Positions 1-6,254 of a stretch of 10,295 nucleotides of DNA are shown here, one piece after another. The notes under the pieces are model-generated. The model saw only the letters and a program-made list of their open reading frames with translations. It did no database searches and was not told the origin of the DNA. The stretch is taken from contig CAMVJE010000052.1 of the NCBI GenBank assembly GCA_947167745.1, forward strand, positions 1 through 10,295, given 5' to 3'. Both the position numbers and the translations under genes were made by a program. How positions within the stretch are numbered: the first letter of the stretch is position 1; every line of letters begins with the position of its first letter. Source of the DNA: an uncultured Treponema sp. (GTDB lineage: Bacteria > Spirochaetota > Spirochaetia > Treponematales > Treponemataceae).

Positions 1-41
1 AGATCCACAATCTGACGCTCTACCACTGAACTACAGGCACC
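1..41 (-). tRNA. tRNA-His (anticodon GTG), 5' part, cut by window edge
   Basis: Read on the minus strand from 41, the sequence folds as the first half of a tRNA. It has an acceptor strand GTGCCTG preceded by an extra encoded G (the G-1 typical of tRNA-His), then TA at positions 8-9. The D arm follows as GTTC, loop AGTGGTA, GAGC. The anticodon stem TCAGA leads into loop TTGTGGA, and the opposite strand begins TCT, pairing with AGA. The anticodon is GTG (His). The 3' half lies beyond position 1. G-1 and the anticodon agree, so the identity is firm. Confidence 0.93.
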
Positions 42-59
42 ATGTAACTGATGTGAGAT

Positions 60-89
60 AATATATCAAAAAATAATGAACTGTGTCAA
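60..89 (-). promoter_or_regulatory. Sigma-70-type promoter for tRNA-His
   Basis: On the minus strand there is a perfect -35 TTGACA (89-84) and, 18 bases further, TATATT (65-60), five of six matches to TATAAT. Transcription would start near 53, giving a short leader of about 12 bases before the tRNA 5' end at 41. Position and quality fit a housekeeping promoter for the tRNA gene. The call rests on motif matching only. Confidence 0.7.
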
Positions 90-152
90 GAACAATACAC
101 TGAAAAATCAGAAAAAAATATATTGCATAAAAAAATTATATAGATAAAAAAC

Positions 153-179
153 TAAACTCCCTCTTTCAAATTCCGATAA
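153..179 (+). promoter_or_regulatory. Sigma-28 (FliA)-type flagellar promoter
   Basis: TAAA at 153-156 is followed after exactly 15 bases by TCCGATAA at 172-179. The known FliA/sigma-28 consensus is TAAA-N15-GCCGATAA, so the -35 is perfect, the -10 matches 7 of 8, and the spacing is exact. A start near 186 gives a leader of about 26 bases holding the Shine-Dalgarno GGGGA (201-205). This places the flgN-flgK-flgL-fliW-csrA string under the late flagellar sigma factor, as expected for hook-junction genes. Confidence 0.8.
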
Positions 180-211
180 TCAAAAAGAATAAATCTAATT
201 GGGGAAGTCTA

Positions 212-676
212 ATGGCTGAGGAAAAAGTTAATCAGACAATTATAGAAAATAAACAAAGACTTATTTCTGTCATGCAGGAAGAAAATGCACTTTTGGACAA
301 AATCCTTGAACAGCAGAATCTTCTTCATAATTGCGTGAAAGAAAAAGATTGGACTTCGCTGAACAGAAACATTGAAAATCTTCAAGATTTAAGCGATCAA
401 TTCGTGGAACTTGAAGAAAAAAGAATGTCATTGAGCAATGATATCGATATGGCATCTGATTCTGAAATTTCCCCGGTATTGACTGAGGTTAGGGGAAAGC
501 TTCAAAAGTCAAAGGTTGAGAATAAGGTTTTGAATGAATATATTTCGACTACAAGAAAATTCCTTCAGGGAGTTTTTGATTCTGTAGTTCCGCAAAGAAG
601 AAATATCCGCTATTCAAATGAAGGTAAAATAGTAAAGCCTGAAGTGAGTAGCATCGTTCTTAACCAGATGATTTAA
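212..676 (+). CDS. flgN: FlgN-like flagellar export chaperone
   Basis: A 154-residue, charged and almost wholly helical protein directly upstream of flgK. FlgN-family proteins are cytosolic chaperones that bind the C-terminal helices of FlgK and FlgL and deliver them to the flagellar export gate. Family-like features are the central helix around residues 43-72 (KEKDW...ELEEKR) and the C-terminal helix near 103-124, then a Tyr-Ser-Asn-Glu-Gly stretch (134-138) like the YDxxG tail common in FlgN relatives. No signal peptide or membrane segment is seen. GGGGA lies 6 bases before the ATG. It is first in the string behind the sigma-28-type promoter and 52 bases from flgK. FlgN proteins diverge strongly, so the family is inferred from position, length and helical pattern more than from motifs. 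Confidence 0.8.
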   Translation: MAEEKVNQTIIENKQRLISVMQEENALLDKILEQQNLLHNCVKEKDWTSLNRNIENLQDLSDQFVELEEKRMSLSNDIDMASDSEISPVLTEVRGKLQKSKVENKVLNEYISTTRKFLQGVFDSVVPQRRNIRYSNEGKIVKPEVSSIVLNQMI

Positions 677-690
677 GGAAATTAGAAGTG

Positions 691-710
691 GTGCTGAACT
701 GATTCAGCAT
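691..710 (+). promoter_or_regulatory. Hairpin in the flgN-flgK gap, just before the flgK ribosome-binding site
   Basis: TGCTGAA (692-698) pairs perfectly with TTCAGCA (703-709) around the loop CTGA, and G691/T710 can add a wobble pair. The hairpin ends four bases before the flgK Shine-Dalgarno AGAGGAG (714-720). No U-run follows, so it is not an intrinsic terminator. It could modulate flgK translation or mark an RNA-processing site; that is inference. Confidence 0.5.
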
Positions 711-728
711 GACAGAGGAGAATAGATT

Positions 729-2597
729 ATGGCAAATTCATTCGCAGCGATTGAGATTGGAAAAAGAAGCCTCATGGCTCACTCTACGCAAATTAATACA
801 GCCGGTCACAATATTTCAAATGCCGACACAGAAGGCTATTCACGCCAGCGTGTTCAGATTAAGACTTTTGACCCTATTTACCGTCCGGACTTGAGTCGTG
901 AAGAGCGTGCCGGTCAGATTGGGCAGGGAACTTCTGTTGAGTCAATCAACCGCCTTCGCGATGAATTGCTTGACCAGAGAATCGTGGCTCAGACCAATCA
1001 GGAAACGTACTGGACTACCCGCGAAAAATACTACACGATGATTGAACAGGTTTATAATGAACCTGATGAAATTTCGATCCGTACTAATATGGATAAATAT
1101 TGGCAGAGCTGGCAGGAACTTTCTGTTTACCCTGAGAGTCAGGCCGCTCGTCAGGCTGTTGTTACCCGTGGCGAAACTCTTGCTGAGAGCATTCAGCAGC
1201 GATATACGGCTTTGAGTGGAATCGGAAATCTTATCAACGGCGACATTGAAGCAACAGTAAAACAGATTAACTCAATTACAAAGCAGATTGCCGACATCAA
1301 CGGCGAAATTGTAAAAGTCAAAGCAATGGGTGATAATCCTAATGATCTTCTTGACCGCCGTGATTTACTCGTTGAAAAACTTTCGGGCCTTGCCAATATT
1401 ACTACAGATATTCGTGATAACGATGAATTTATGGTTCATCTTGAAGGAAACATTCTTGTTCAGGGGCATATTGCTCGCAATTTTGAAGTAGAGCCGATGA
1501 CTGACAACAACGGATACAGCCGCGTCATCTGGAGCGACACAAAAAATACTGTTCAGGTTTCCGGAGGTACATTGGGAGCTTTGATTGAACTCCGCGATGT
1601 TGATATTCGAAACGAAGTTCAGACTTTGAATACAGTCACGATGAATTTTGCTGACCTTGTAAACGATGTTCATCGTGCAGGTATCGGCATGAATAATGTC
1701 TCAGGCCTTGATTTCTTCGTTCAGCATCCATTTGTAACCAGCGTAAACGGAAATTATGACCGCAACGGTGACGGAACTGATGACCACTCATACATTTTCA
1801 GATTTACCGGTACAAACGAACTTAATCCCCAGGAAAAAGTCGGCCTTGAAGGAACCATGACTTTCTCAGGAAAAAACGGAACTATTTCTGTTCCATATCA
1901 TGCGACGGATACAATCGAGGAAGTCGTTGCCCGAATCAATGACTCAGACGGAGAAGTGAAGGCTTACCTTGACCGGGACAACCACCTTGTCTTGAAGGCA
2001 ACTACGGCTCAGAATATGGAAAATCCTGACTTCGTTATCCGCCATGTGGAAGATTCTGGAATGTTCCTCACCGCTTATTCTGGCATTTTGCAGGGTAGCG
2101 GGGCAGAAAATGCTTATGACTTTGCACGAGCAGACGCAGTGAACTCTCTTCGTGGCGGTTTTGCTGTTGCTCCGGTTCTTAATCCGGCTGGCTACATCGA
2201 AGTAAACGAGGCAATTAAAGGCGATGTTTTGAGCGTTGCTGCGGCTTATCCAAATACTCAGGGAAAATCCATGATTGGTGACGGTCGTGCAGCAGTCGAA
2301 ATTGCTTCAATTCGAAACACAAATGTAATGATTGGAAAAGACCGTACTTTCGACGATTATTTTGCCAATTCTGTTACAAATGTGGGCTTGAAGGGCGAGC
2401 AGGCTGAGATGAATATGCTTAGCCAGAACGCAATCATGGACGATTTGCGTAATCTCCGCGATTCAATTTCAGGCGTAAACATAGATGAAGAACTTGCCGA
2501 AATCATCAAGTTCCAGCATGGCTACAATGCGGCTGCAAAATTTGTATCTGTAATCGATGAAATGCTGGACACGGTAATAAATAGACTTGGAGTATAA
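729..2597 (+). CDS. flgK: Flagellar hook-associated protein 1 (FlgK)
   Basis: FlgK (HAP1) forms the first ring of the hook-filament junction; in spirochaetes this lies in the periplasm. The 622-residue protein has the standard axial-protein N-terminus (residues 6-42, including INTAGHNISNADTEGYSRQ) and the FlgK C-terminus (SGVNIDEELAEIIKFQHGYN at 581-600, then a heptad helix to the end). These ends form the D0/D1 coiled coils. The middle (about 230-550) is the variable exposed domain and holds DRNGDGTDD (344-352), which resembles an EF-hand/dockerin-type calcium loop. No cleavable signal peptide is present, as expected for type III export. AGAGGAG lies 8 bases before the ATG. At 622 residues it is somewhat longer than the enterobacterial protein (about 550). 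The identification is secure. Confidence 0.97.
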   Translation: MANSFAAIEIGKRSLMAHSTQINTAGHNISNADTEGYSRQRVQIKTFDPIYRPDLSREERAGQIGQGTSVESINRLRDELLDQRIVAQTNQETYWTTREKYYTMIEQVYNEPDEISIRTNMDKYWQSWQELSVYPESQAARQAVVTRGETLAESIQQRYTALSGIGNLINGDIEATVKQINSITKQIADINGEIVKVKAMGDNPNDLLDRRDLLVEKLSGLANITTDIRDNDEFMVHLEGNILVQGHIARNFEVEPMTDNNGYSRVIWSDTKNTVQVSGGTLGALIELRDVDIRNEVQTLNTVTMNFADLVNDVHRAGIGMNNVSGLDFFVQHPFVTSVNGNYDRNGDGTDDHSYIFRFTGTNELNPQEKVGLEGTMTFSGKNGTISVPYHATDTIEEVVARINDSDGEVKAYLDRDNHLVLKATTAQNMENPDFVIRHVEDSGMFLTAYSGILQGSGAENAYDFARADAVNSLRGGFAVAPVLNPAGYIEVNEAIKGDVLSVAAAYPNTQGKSMIGDGRAAVEIASIRNTNVMIGKDRTFDDYFANSVTNVGLKGEQAEMNMLSQNAIMDDLRNLRDSISGVNIDEELAEIIKFQHGYNAAAKFVSVIDEMLDTVINRLGV

Positions 2598-2601
2598 ATT
2601 A

Positions 2602-2672
2602 GACGCGGATTAACGCGGATGCACGCGGATTTATAAAATATATAGCTGCGTTTATCTGTGTCCATCCGCGTC
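2602..2672 (+). repeat. Inverted repeat element, 10-bp periodic, copy 1 (flgK-flgL gap)
   Basis: The left arm (2602-2631) is three tandem 10-mers of the form [GAC]ACGCGGAT[TG]. The right arm (2643-2672) is a degenerate reverse complement, separated by an 11-base AT-rich centre. Aligned over 30 positions, the arms give 21 Watson-Crick pairs, 4 G-U pairs and 5 mismatches on the plus-strand RNA, with a perfect 9-bp base (GACGCGGAT/ATCCGCGTC). The last 25 bases match 23 of 25 in the copy at 4778-4851. It starts four bases after the flgK stop and ends 13 bases before the flgL Shine-Dalgarno. No U-run follows, so it is not a standard terminator. The family name is unknown to me. Confidence 0.85.
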
Positions 2673-2698
2673 AAAGAAAAATCATGGGAGACTAAAAA

Positions 2699-3946
2699 AT
2701 GCCAACAAGAATCAGTTCACAGCTGAATAATAACCAAACTCAGTACAATCTCAGAAGACAGGAAGTTAAGCGGGCAAAAATTGACAGACAGATTGGAACC
2801 CAGTCACGCATTTCCTCTCTTCGAGATGACCCGATTGCGGCAGGACACCTGGTTAAGTATCAGTCCTATCTTACCCGCGTGAATAATTTTGAAAAAAACG
2901 CCACAACTTTAAGCGATCAGTACCTTTACCGCGAGGGCTACATGACAAATTCACTTGAAATTATGCAGAGGGTGCGGGAACTTGCCGTAACAGGTGCAAA
3001 CGGCATTTATACTAAAGATGATATGCGCAATATGGCAGTAGAAGTGAACGAATTATTGGGTGAGCTTATTCAGAACGCAAATGCAGTAGCTCCTGATGGA
3101 AATTCACTTTTTGCCGGCACAAATTCCAATGTCCGCGCATTTGATGTTGATATGGGAGCTGTTGAAGGCTCAACTGTTCCGCTGATTTCTGCAGTTCACT
3201 ACAACGGCTCAATCGAACAGAATAAAATCGAAGTAGATGAAAATAAATATATCACCGTGGAGACGGCCGGAAACCGAATCTTCTGGGCTGAGAATCAGCG
3301 TCTTTTCGGAGGCCGGGATGCCCGCCAGTGGCAGGCCCAGAACGACTCAATTATTTCAGTTGACGGTCAGAAAATCGCAGTCGAAGCAGGGGATAATGTT
3401 TATGCCTTGGTTTCAAAAATAAATGCCAGCGGAGCGGCTGTAAAAGCTTCCCTCGACCCTGTAACCCACGGCTTGAATTTTTCAACTACTGATGCCCGCC
3501 AGCTCTGGCTTGAGGATGTTTCCGGAAGTGCCCTTAACGAGCTTGGAATCATTAAAGATTCGAGCCAGCATCCTCCGTATAATATCGGAGACTCAGTCAA
3601 AGTGTCAGGAGGCTCTCTTTTTGACACAGTAATTGCCCTTCGTGACGCTATGTTTGCCGGTGACAGTGAGGCAATTGGTGGTCGAGTTCTCATGAGCCTT
3701 GACTCTGGAATCAATACACTTGTAAATCGGGTGGCAAAATCAGGCAGTGAATATGAGCGGCTTCAGAACGACATGACTCGCAATTCTGCCGTTGCTCTCA
3801 ATGTAACGGGGCAAATCAGCCGTGAAGGAGATTTGGATTTAACCAAAGCTATTACCGACGAAAAAATGCTGGAATACACCCAGAATGCAACGCTCTCAAA
3901 CGCCGGCAAGATGTATTCGTCAACCCTCTTGAATTATATGCGATAA
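2699..3946 (+). CDS. flgL: Flagellar hook-associated protein 3 (FlgL)
   Basis: FlgL (HAP3) forms the second junction ring, between FlgK and the flagellin filament. The 415-residue protein shows the flagellin-like N-terminal helices (about 1-130). Recognisable pieces are RISSLRDDPIAAGHL (37-51), the RVRELAVTGANG segment (91-102) and GNSLFAGTNSN (134-144), all typical of FlgL. The C-terminal helical region (about 335-415) ends STLLNYMR, close to the usual LLDYIR end. The central 150-330 part is the variable domain. There is no signal peptide; it is a type III export substrate. GGGAG (2686-2690) sits 8 bases before the ATG. It follows flgK after a 101-bp gap mostly filled by an inverted repeat, so co-transcription is likely but the gap structure may tune it. 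Confidence 0.95.
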   Translation: MPTRISSQLNNNQTQYNLRRQEVKRAKIDRQIGTQSRISSLRDDPIAAGHLVKYQSYLTRVNNFEKNATTLSDQYLYREGYMTNSLEIMQRVRELAVTGANGIYTKDDMRNMAVEVNELLGELIQNANAVAPDGNSLFAGTNSNVRAFDVDMGAVEGSTVPLISAVHYNGSIEQNKIEVDENKYITVETAGNRIFWAENQRLFGGRDARQWQAQNDSIISVDGQKIAVEAGDNVYALVSKINASGAAVKASLDPVTHGLNFSTTDARQLWLEDVSGSALNELGIIKDSSQHPPYNIGDSVKVSGGSLFDTVIALRDAMFAGDSEAIGGRVLMSLDSGINTLVNRVAKSGSEYERLQNDMTRNSAVALNVTGQISREGDLDLTKAITDEKMLEYTQNATLSNAGKMYSSTLLNYMR

Positions 3947-3961
3947 AAACAATAAAAATTC

Positions 3962-4083
3962 CTCACAGATAGGAAGCGTAAAAATTGCGTAGCAATTTTA
4001 GCGAGTCTCCGAAGCAACTATGTTGCGAAGGCTTAAGAGAACACAGAGAAAAAAAACTCTGTGACCTCTGTGTGCTCTGTGTG
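3962..4083 (+). repeat. CTCTGTG-unit inverted repeat with apparent internal insertion (flgL-fliW gap)
   Basis: The right side has three tandem units CTCTGTG starting at 4057, 4066 and 4075 (9-bp period). CACAGAG at 4042-4048 pairs with 4057-4063 around eight A's. CTCACAGA at 3962-3969 looks like the outer end of the left arm, but is separated from the rest by about 66 bases (3970-4035) of different sequence. Joining 3962-3969 to 4039-4048 restores two 9-bp units, CTCACAGAG and AACACAGAG, opposing the right-hand units. AGA at 3967-3969 and 4036-4038 could be a short target duplication. This suggests one repeat placed inside another. Confidence 0.65.
3970..4035 (+). repeat. Inner double-hairpin segment inside the CTCTGTG repeat
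   Basis: This segment holds two tight hairpins, AAAATTGC-GTA-GCAATTTT (3980-3998) and GCAAC-TAT-GTTGC (4014-4026). Each contains variations on a GCGNAGC/GCGAAG theme. It has no coding potential. It appears to interrupt the surrounding 9-bp-period repeat and could be a small mobile or template-copied repeat. Whether it occurs elsewhere in the genome cannot be seen here. Confidence 0.45.
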
Positions 4084-4086
4084 AAA

Positions 4087-4105
4087 TTTTTTTATGGAGA
4101 AAAAA
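4087..4105 (+). promoter_or_regulatory. Candidate CsrA-binding hairpin over the fliW ribosome-binding site
   Basis: TTTTTT (4088-4093) can pair with AAAAAA (4100-4105), leaving the loop ATGGAG, whose GGAG is the fliW Shine-Dalgarno 7 bases before the ATG. CsrA is known to bind A(N)GGA presented in a hairpin loop and to block ribosome access. Since csrA is the next gene after fliW, this could be an autoregulatory site. The stem is only A-U pairs and weak on its own, so the structural part is tentative. Confidence 0.4.
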
Positions 4106-4106
4106 C

Positions 4107-4550
4107 ATGGATGTAAAGACTAAGACAATGGGAGTTATTTCAGTTGATGAGAAGAATATCATTGAATTTCCCAATGGACTTCTTGGATTTGAAGATTTTC
4201 ACAAATATGCTCTGATTGAGTCAGAATACAAGCCTTTTTACTGGATGCAGTCTCTCGATGAGTCTTCCCTTGCTTTCCTTATCGTAGATCCCTTTATCAT
4301 CGCCGAGCATTATGAGCTTGATGTGGATGACAAGGCACTTTCTGAAATCGATGTGGAGTCAAGTGCCGATGTAATCGTCTGGGCTATCGTTACAGTTCCT
4401 GCTGACGGGGGACCGGTTACGGCTAATCTTCAGGGGCCGGTAGTTGTCAACAAAAAAAATAATCTTGCTCTTCAGGTAATTCTCGCTGACACCAAATGGA
4501 CGACAAAATACAACATTATCAAAGCTCTCAAAGCGAAGGGGGCAAAATAA
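4107..4550 (+). CDS. fliW: Flagellar assembly factor FliW
   Basis: FliW is a small cytosolic protein that binds either free flagellin or CsrA. When flagellin is exported, FliW is released and inactivates CsrA, lifting repression of flagellin translation. The 147-residue protein shows the family landmarks: [10 protein letters not shown] (21-30), PFYWMQS (43-49), AFLIVDPF (56-63), a WAIVTVP strand (92-98) and [11 protein letters not shown] (105-115). Length is typical for the family. The ATG at 4107 is preceded by GGAG; an upstream ATG at 4094 is out of frame. The stop TAA shares one base with the csrA start (TAATG), so the two are translationally coupled, matching their known partnership. Confidence 0.96.
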   Translation: MDVKTKTMGVISVDEKNIIEFPNGLLGFEDFHKYALIESEYKPFYWMQSLDESSLAFLIVDPFIIAEHYELDVDDKALSEIDVESSADVIVWAIVTVPADGGPVTANLQGPVVVNKKNNLALQVILADTKWTTKYNIIKALKAKGAK

Positions 4551-4771
4551 TGCTTATATTGTCAAGAAAAGTCGATGAGAAAATCAAAATCGGAAACGAT
4601 ATATCAATTCAGATTATCGGAATCTCAGGTGATCAGGTAAAAATCGGCGTTGACGCTCCAAAGACCGTAAAAGTCTTCCGCCAGGAAGTTTATGACGATA
4701 TCCAGCGGCAGAACCGTGAGGCGGCTCTTGGCTCAACAGCCCTGGACGCGCTCGCAAATTTGCTTTCTTAA
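4550..4771 (+). CDS. csrA: Carbon storage regulator CsrA (translational regulator)
   Basis: CsrA is a dimeric RNA-binding protein that binds GGA motifs in mRNA leaders and blocks translation, classically of flagellin in FliW-containing bacteria. The 73-residue product from ATG 4550 starts MLILSRK and keeps Leu4, Arg6, the VKIGVDAPK segment (30-38) and Arg44 in the FRQEVY motif (43-48), the known RNA-contact positions. Residues after about 55 form a C-terminal helical extension beyond the 61-residue E. coli protein. Such extensions are typical where FliW is present, as FliW binds this region. The frame is open further upstream (ATG at 4496), but that would overlap fliW by 55 bases. The ATG at 4550 has AAGGGGG 7 bases ahead and gives the standard family N-terminus. 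Confidence 0.97.
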   Translation: MLILSRKVDEKIKIGNDISIQIIGISGDQVKIGVDAPKTVKVFRQEVYDDIQRQNREAALGSTALDALANLLS

Positions 4772-4777
4772 AATTTT

Positions 4778-4851
4778 GACACGGATGCACGCAGATTCAC
4801 ACAGATGTAATCCAATATTTTTATCAGCGTTTATCTGTGTTCATCTGCGTC
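4778..4851 (+). repeat. Inverted repeat element, 10-bp periodic, copy 2 (csrA-tsaB gap)
   Basis: This is a second member of the family at 2602-2672. The left arm (4778-4807) is three 10-mers such as GACACGGATG and CACGCAGATT. The right arm (4822-4851) is its degenerate complement. Over 30 positions there are 21 Watson-Crick pairs, 3 G-U and 6 mismatches on plus-strand RNA. The last 25 bases differ from copy 1 at only two positions, both C to T. It fills almost the whole gap between the convergent csrA and tsaB stops (4771 and 4856). It might end or stabilise both transcripts, but no long U-run flanks it on either strand. Confidence 0.85.
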
Positions 4852-4855
4852 TAAC

Positions 4856-5533
4856 TTAATTTGCACTTTCCAATTTAATTTCTGCTTCAGACTTGCGTAA
4901 ATATACAGGCCCGTCGTAATCTGCGAGGGGCTCTTTTTTTTGCTCAATCATGTCTTCAGCGATTGTAAAAAGTGATTCTGTAGGATTGGGCTGGCTTTCA
5001 TAAATGATAAGGTCGAGGCTGGAATCTATTTTTGAAAGTTCTTCTTTAAAAATTTTTGCATCAGGCCCTGTTGAAAGAATTTTTTTATCTTTTGAAAGTT
5101 TTTTTGCTACAGCTTCTGCACTTGTATCCTCTGCTTCTGAAATTGTTTTTCCATTTTCGTAAATTGCAGCAAAGAACTGGTCTTTTTTTGCGTCGATTAC
5201 ACTTACAACCTGGCCGTCAAAAGAAGTGAAAGGAAATGCATAAGCATCGAGACTTGGAATGCCGTATACCGGAATATTTTGGGCAAGTTCAATTGCTTTA
5301 AGGGCAGAGAATGCAATTCGAAGCCCTGTAAATGTTCCAGGGCCGCTTGTGAGGGCCATGTAATCTAAATCAGAAGGTTTAAGTTCAAGCTCAGAGAGAA
5401 TATAGTCAATGGCAGGAAGCAGTTTCTGAGATTGCTTTTGCCCCATATCAAGCGAAAGATATGCTTTTATGTCGTCATTTTTAGCCGCGATATGCATACA
5501 ACTTGCTGCTGCATCAATTACAAGTGCTTTCAT
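4856..5533 (-). CDS. tsaB: tRNA threonylcarbamoyladenosine (t6A) biosynthesis protein TsaB
   Basis: TsaB is a non-catalytic relative of TsaD. With TsaD and TsaE it forms the complex that transfers threonylcarbamoyl to A37 of tRNAs reading ANN codons. The 225-residue product begins with the ASKHA-fold strand KALVIDAA and carries the signature GPGTFTGLR (64-72) with the following helix to GIPSLDAYA (91-99). DAKKDQFFAAIY (114-125) and the C-terminal PVYLRKSEAEIK (209-220) are also typical. Length matches the family. AGGA lies 6 bases before the ATG, and the gap from tsaE is 12 bases, so they are co-transcribed. TsaB is usually essential in bacteria that need t6A. It is the last gene of the minus-strand string. 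Confidence 0.95.
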   Translation of the reverse strand: MKALVIDAAASCMHIAAKNDDIKAYLSLDMGQKQSQKLLPAIDYILSELELKPSDLDYMALTSGPGTFTGLRIAFSALKAIELAQNIPVYGIPSLDAYAFPFTSFDGQVVSVIDAKKDQFFAAIYENGKTISEAEDTSAEAVAKKLSKDKKILSTGPDAKIFKEELSKIDSSLDLIIYESQPNPTESLFTIAEDMIEQKKEPLADYDGPVYLRKSEAEIKLESAN

Positions 5534-5545
5534 TTGGATTCCTGT

Positions 5546-5986
5546 TTACAAGATTTGTGCGTGAGGCCAGTTTTCGAGAGTGATTGTTCGCTCCGTGCTT
5601 CCTTCTTTTGCCTCCAGACGGAGTATTATAGTCTTTTTTGGAAGTTCGTCCATTACCTTTTCACTCCATTCAATCAAAGAGACACCACTTCCATAGATTA
5701 AATCTTCTACTCCGAGATTGATGAAATCTTCACCCCCCTCAAGACGGTAAACATCCATGTGATAAAGGGGCAGTTTTCCGGCGTATTCGGAAATGAGACA
5801 GAAAGTAGGGCTTGTAATTTCTTCGGTTACACCAAGTGCAGAAGCAATTCCTTTTGTTATGGTAGTTTTTCCTGCTGCCAGTGTGCCCTGCAAGGCTATA
5901 ATGTCACCTTTTTGGAGCAAAGCACCAATTTTTTTACCAAGTGCGATGGTTTCTTCTGCTGATTTTGTATGAAATATCATGGACAC
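5546..5986 (-). CDS. tsaE: tRNA t6A biosynthesis ATPase TsaE
   Basis: TsaE is a small P-loop ATPase that drives turnover of the TsaB-TsaD complex in t6A synthesis. The 146-residue product has Walker A GTLAAGKTT (34-42), the SPTF switch-like motif (59-62), YHMDVYRL (75-82, with the conserved His and Asp) and LIEWSEK (104-110), in the right order and spacing. Family Walker A motifs usually read GDLGAGKTT, so Thr and Ala replace Asp and Gly here; the catalytic GKT is intact. Two starts are possible. GTG at 5986 has GAAGG 9 bases ahead. ATG at 5980 overlaps the upstream stop as ATGA but is 15 bases from that site. I chose GTG for the spacing; the function does not depend on it. Confidence 0.94.
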   Translation of the reverse strand: MSMIFHTKSAEETIALGKKIGALLQKGDIIALQGTLAAGKTTITKGIASALGVTEEITSPTFCLISEYAGKLPLYHMDVYRLEGGEDFINLGVEDLIYGSGVSLIEWSEKVMDELPKKTIILRLEAKEGSTERTITLENWPHAQIL

Positions 5987-6249
5987 GGCAATTTACCTTC
6001 GTCGTCCATTGCAAGAATATGTGTTTTGAGAGCAGATTTTACAGGAATGAGCGGGTAATCGATATCTTCGCTAGGATCAATATCTACATAAAGCATTTTA
6101 TCCCCTAAGGGGCCTGTTTCTATTGTAAATGAGATTTTTATGTCCAATGTTTTAGAAAGCATCTGCAATTTTGCTATTGCTGCATAATTTCGCCGATAGT
6201 AAATGAAACTAGGATCGGGAACAATATTGTTAAGTTCTAAAACCTGCAT
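5977..6249 (-). CDS. Conserved-looking hypothetical protein, 90 aa
   Basis: I do not recognise this protein. It is 90 residues, without signal peptide, membrane segment or cysteine clusters. An N-terminal helix (about 20-35) is followed by alternating strands, KISFTIETG (38-46) and MLYVDID (52-58), then an acidic-proline turn and a short helix near 68-80. It reads like a compact alpha/beta domain. The frame is used densely: it overlaps tsaE by 10 bases (or ATGA, depending on the tsaE start) and lies 41 bases from the PilZ gene. There is no Shine-Dalgarno before its ATG; promoter-like boxes place a transcript start at or next to the ATG, so it may be read leaderless. A link to motility or to tRNA modification is equally open. 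Confidence 0.7.
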   Translation of the reverse strand: MQVLELNNIVPDPSFIYYRRNYAAIAKLQMLSKTLDIKISFTIETGPLGDKMLYVDIDPSEDIDYPLIPVKSALKTHILAMDDEGKLPCP

Positions 6250-6254
6250 ATCTT

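Noticed and set aside
100..111. CTGA-AAAA-TCAG hairpin upstream of the flgN-like gene
   Set aside because: Only four pairs in an AT-rich region; expected by chance.
2602..2672. Tandem GCGGAT units as a CRISPR array
   Set aside because: Units are 10 bp with no spacers and are mirrored by a complementary arm, so this is an inverted repeat.
4042..4093. Rho-independent terminator after flgL
   Set aside because: A T7 run follows CTCTGTG units, but it is separated from the stem by several bases and overlaps the fliW leader. A full stop here would cut off fliW-csrA.
4496..4771. Longer 91-aa reading of csrA starting at 4496
   Set aside because: It would overlap fliW by 55 bases. The ATG at 4550 has a strong Shine-Dalgarno and yields the standard MLILSRK start.
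4778..4851. Intrinsic bidirectional terminator between csrA and tsaB
   Set aside because: The hairpin is present but neither side has a following U-run (only four T's on the minus side). It may still act in termination but does not meet the standard form.
5432..5701. Plus-strand open frame opposite tsaB/tsaE
   Set aside because: It lies antisense to two recognised genes, has no ribosome-binding site and a composition unlike a protein.
6190..6201. GCCGATAG on the plus strand as a sigma-28 -10
   Set aside because: No TAAA about 15 bases upstream and it lies antisense within the 90-aa gene.
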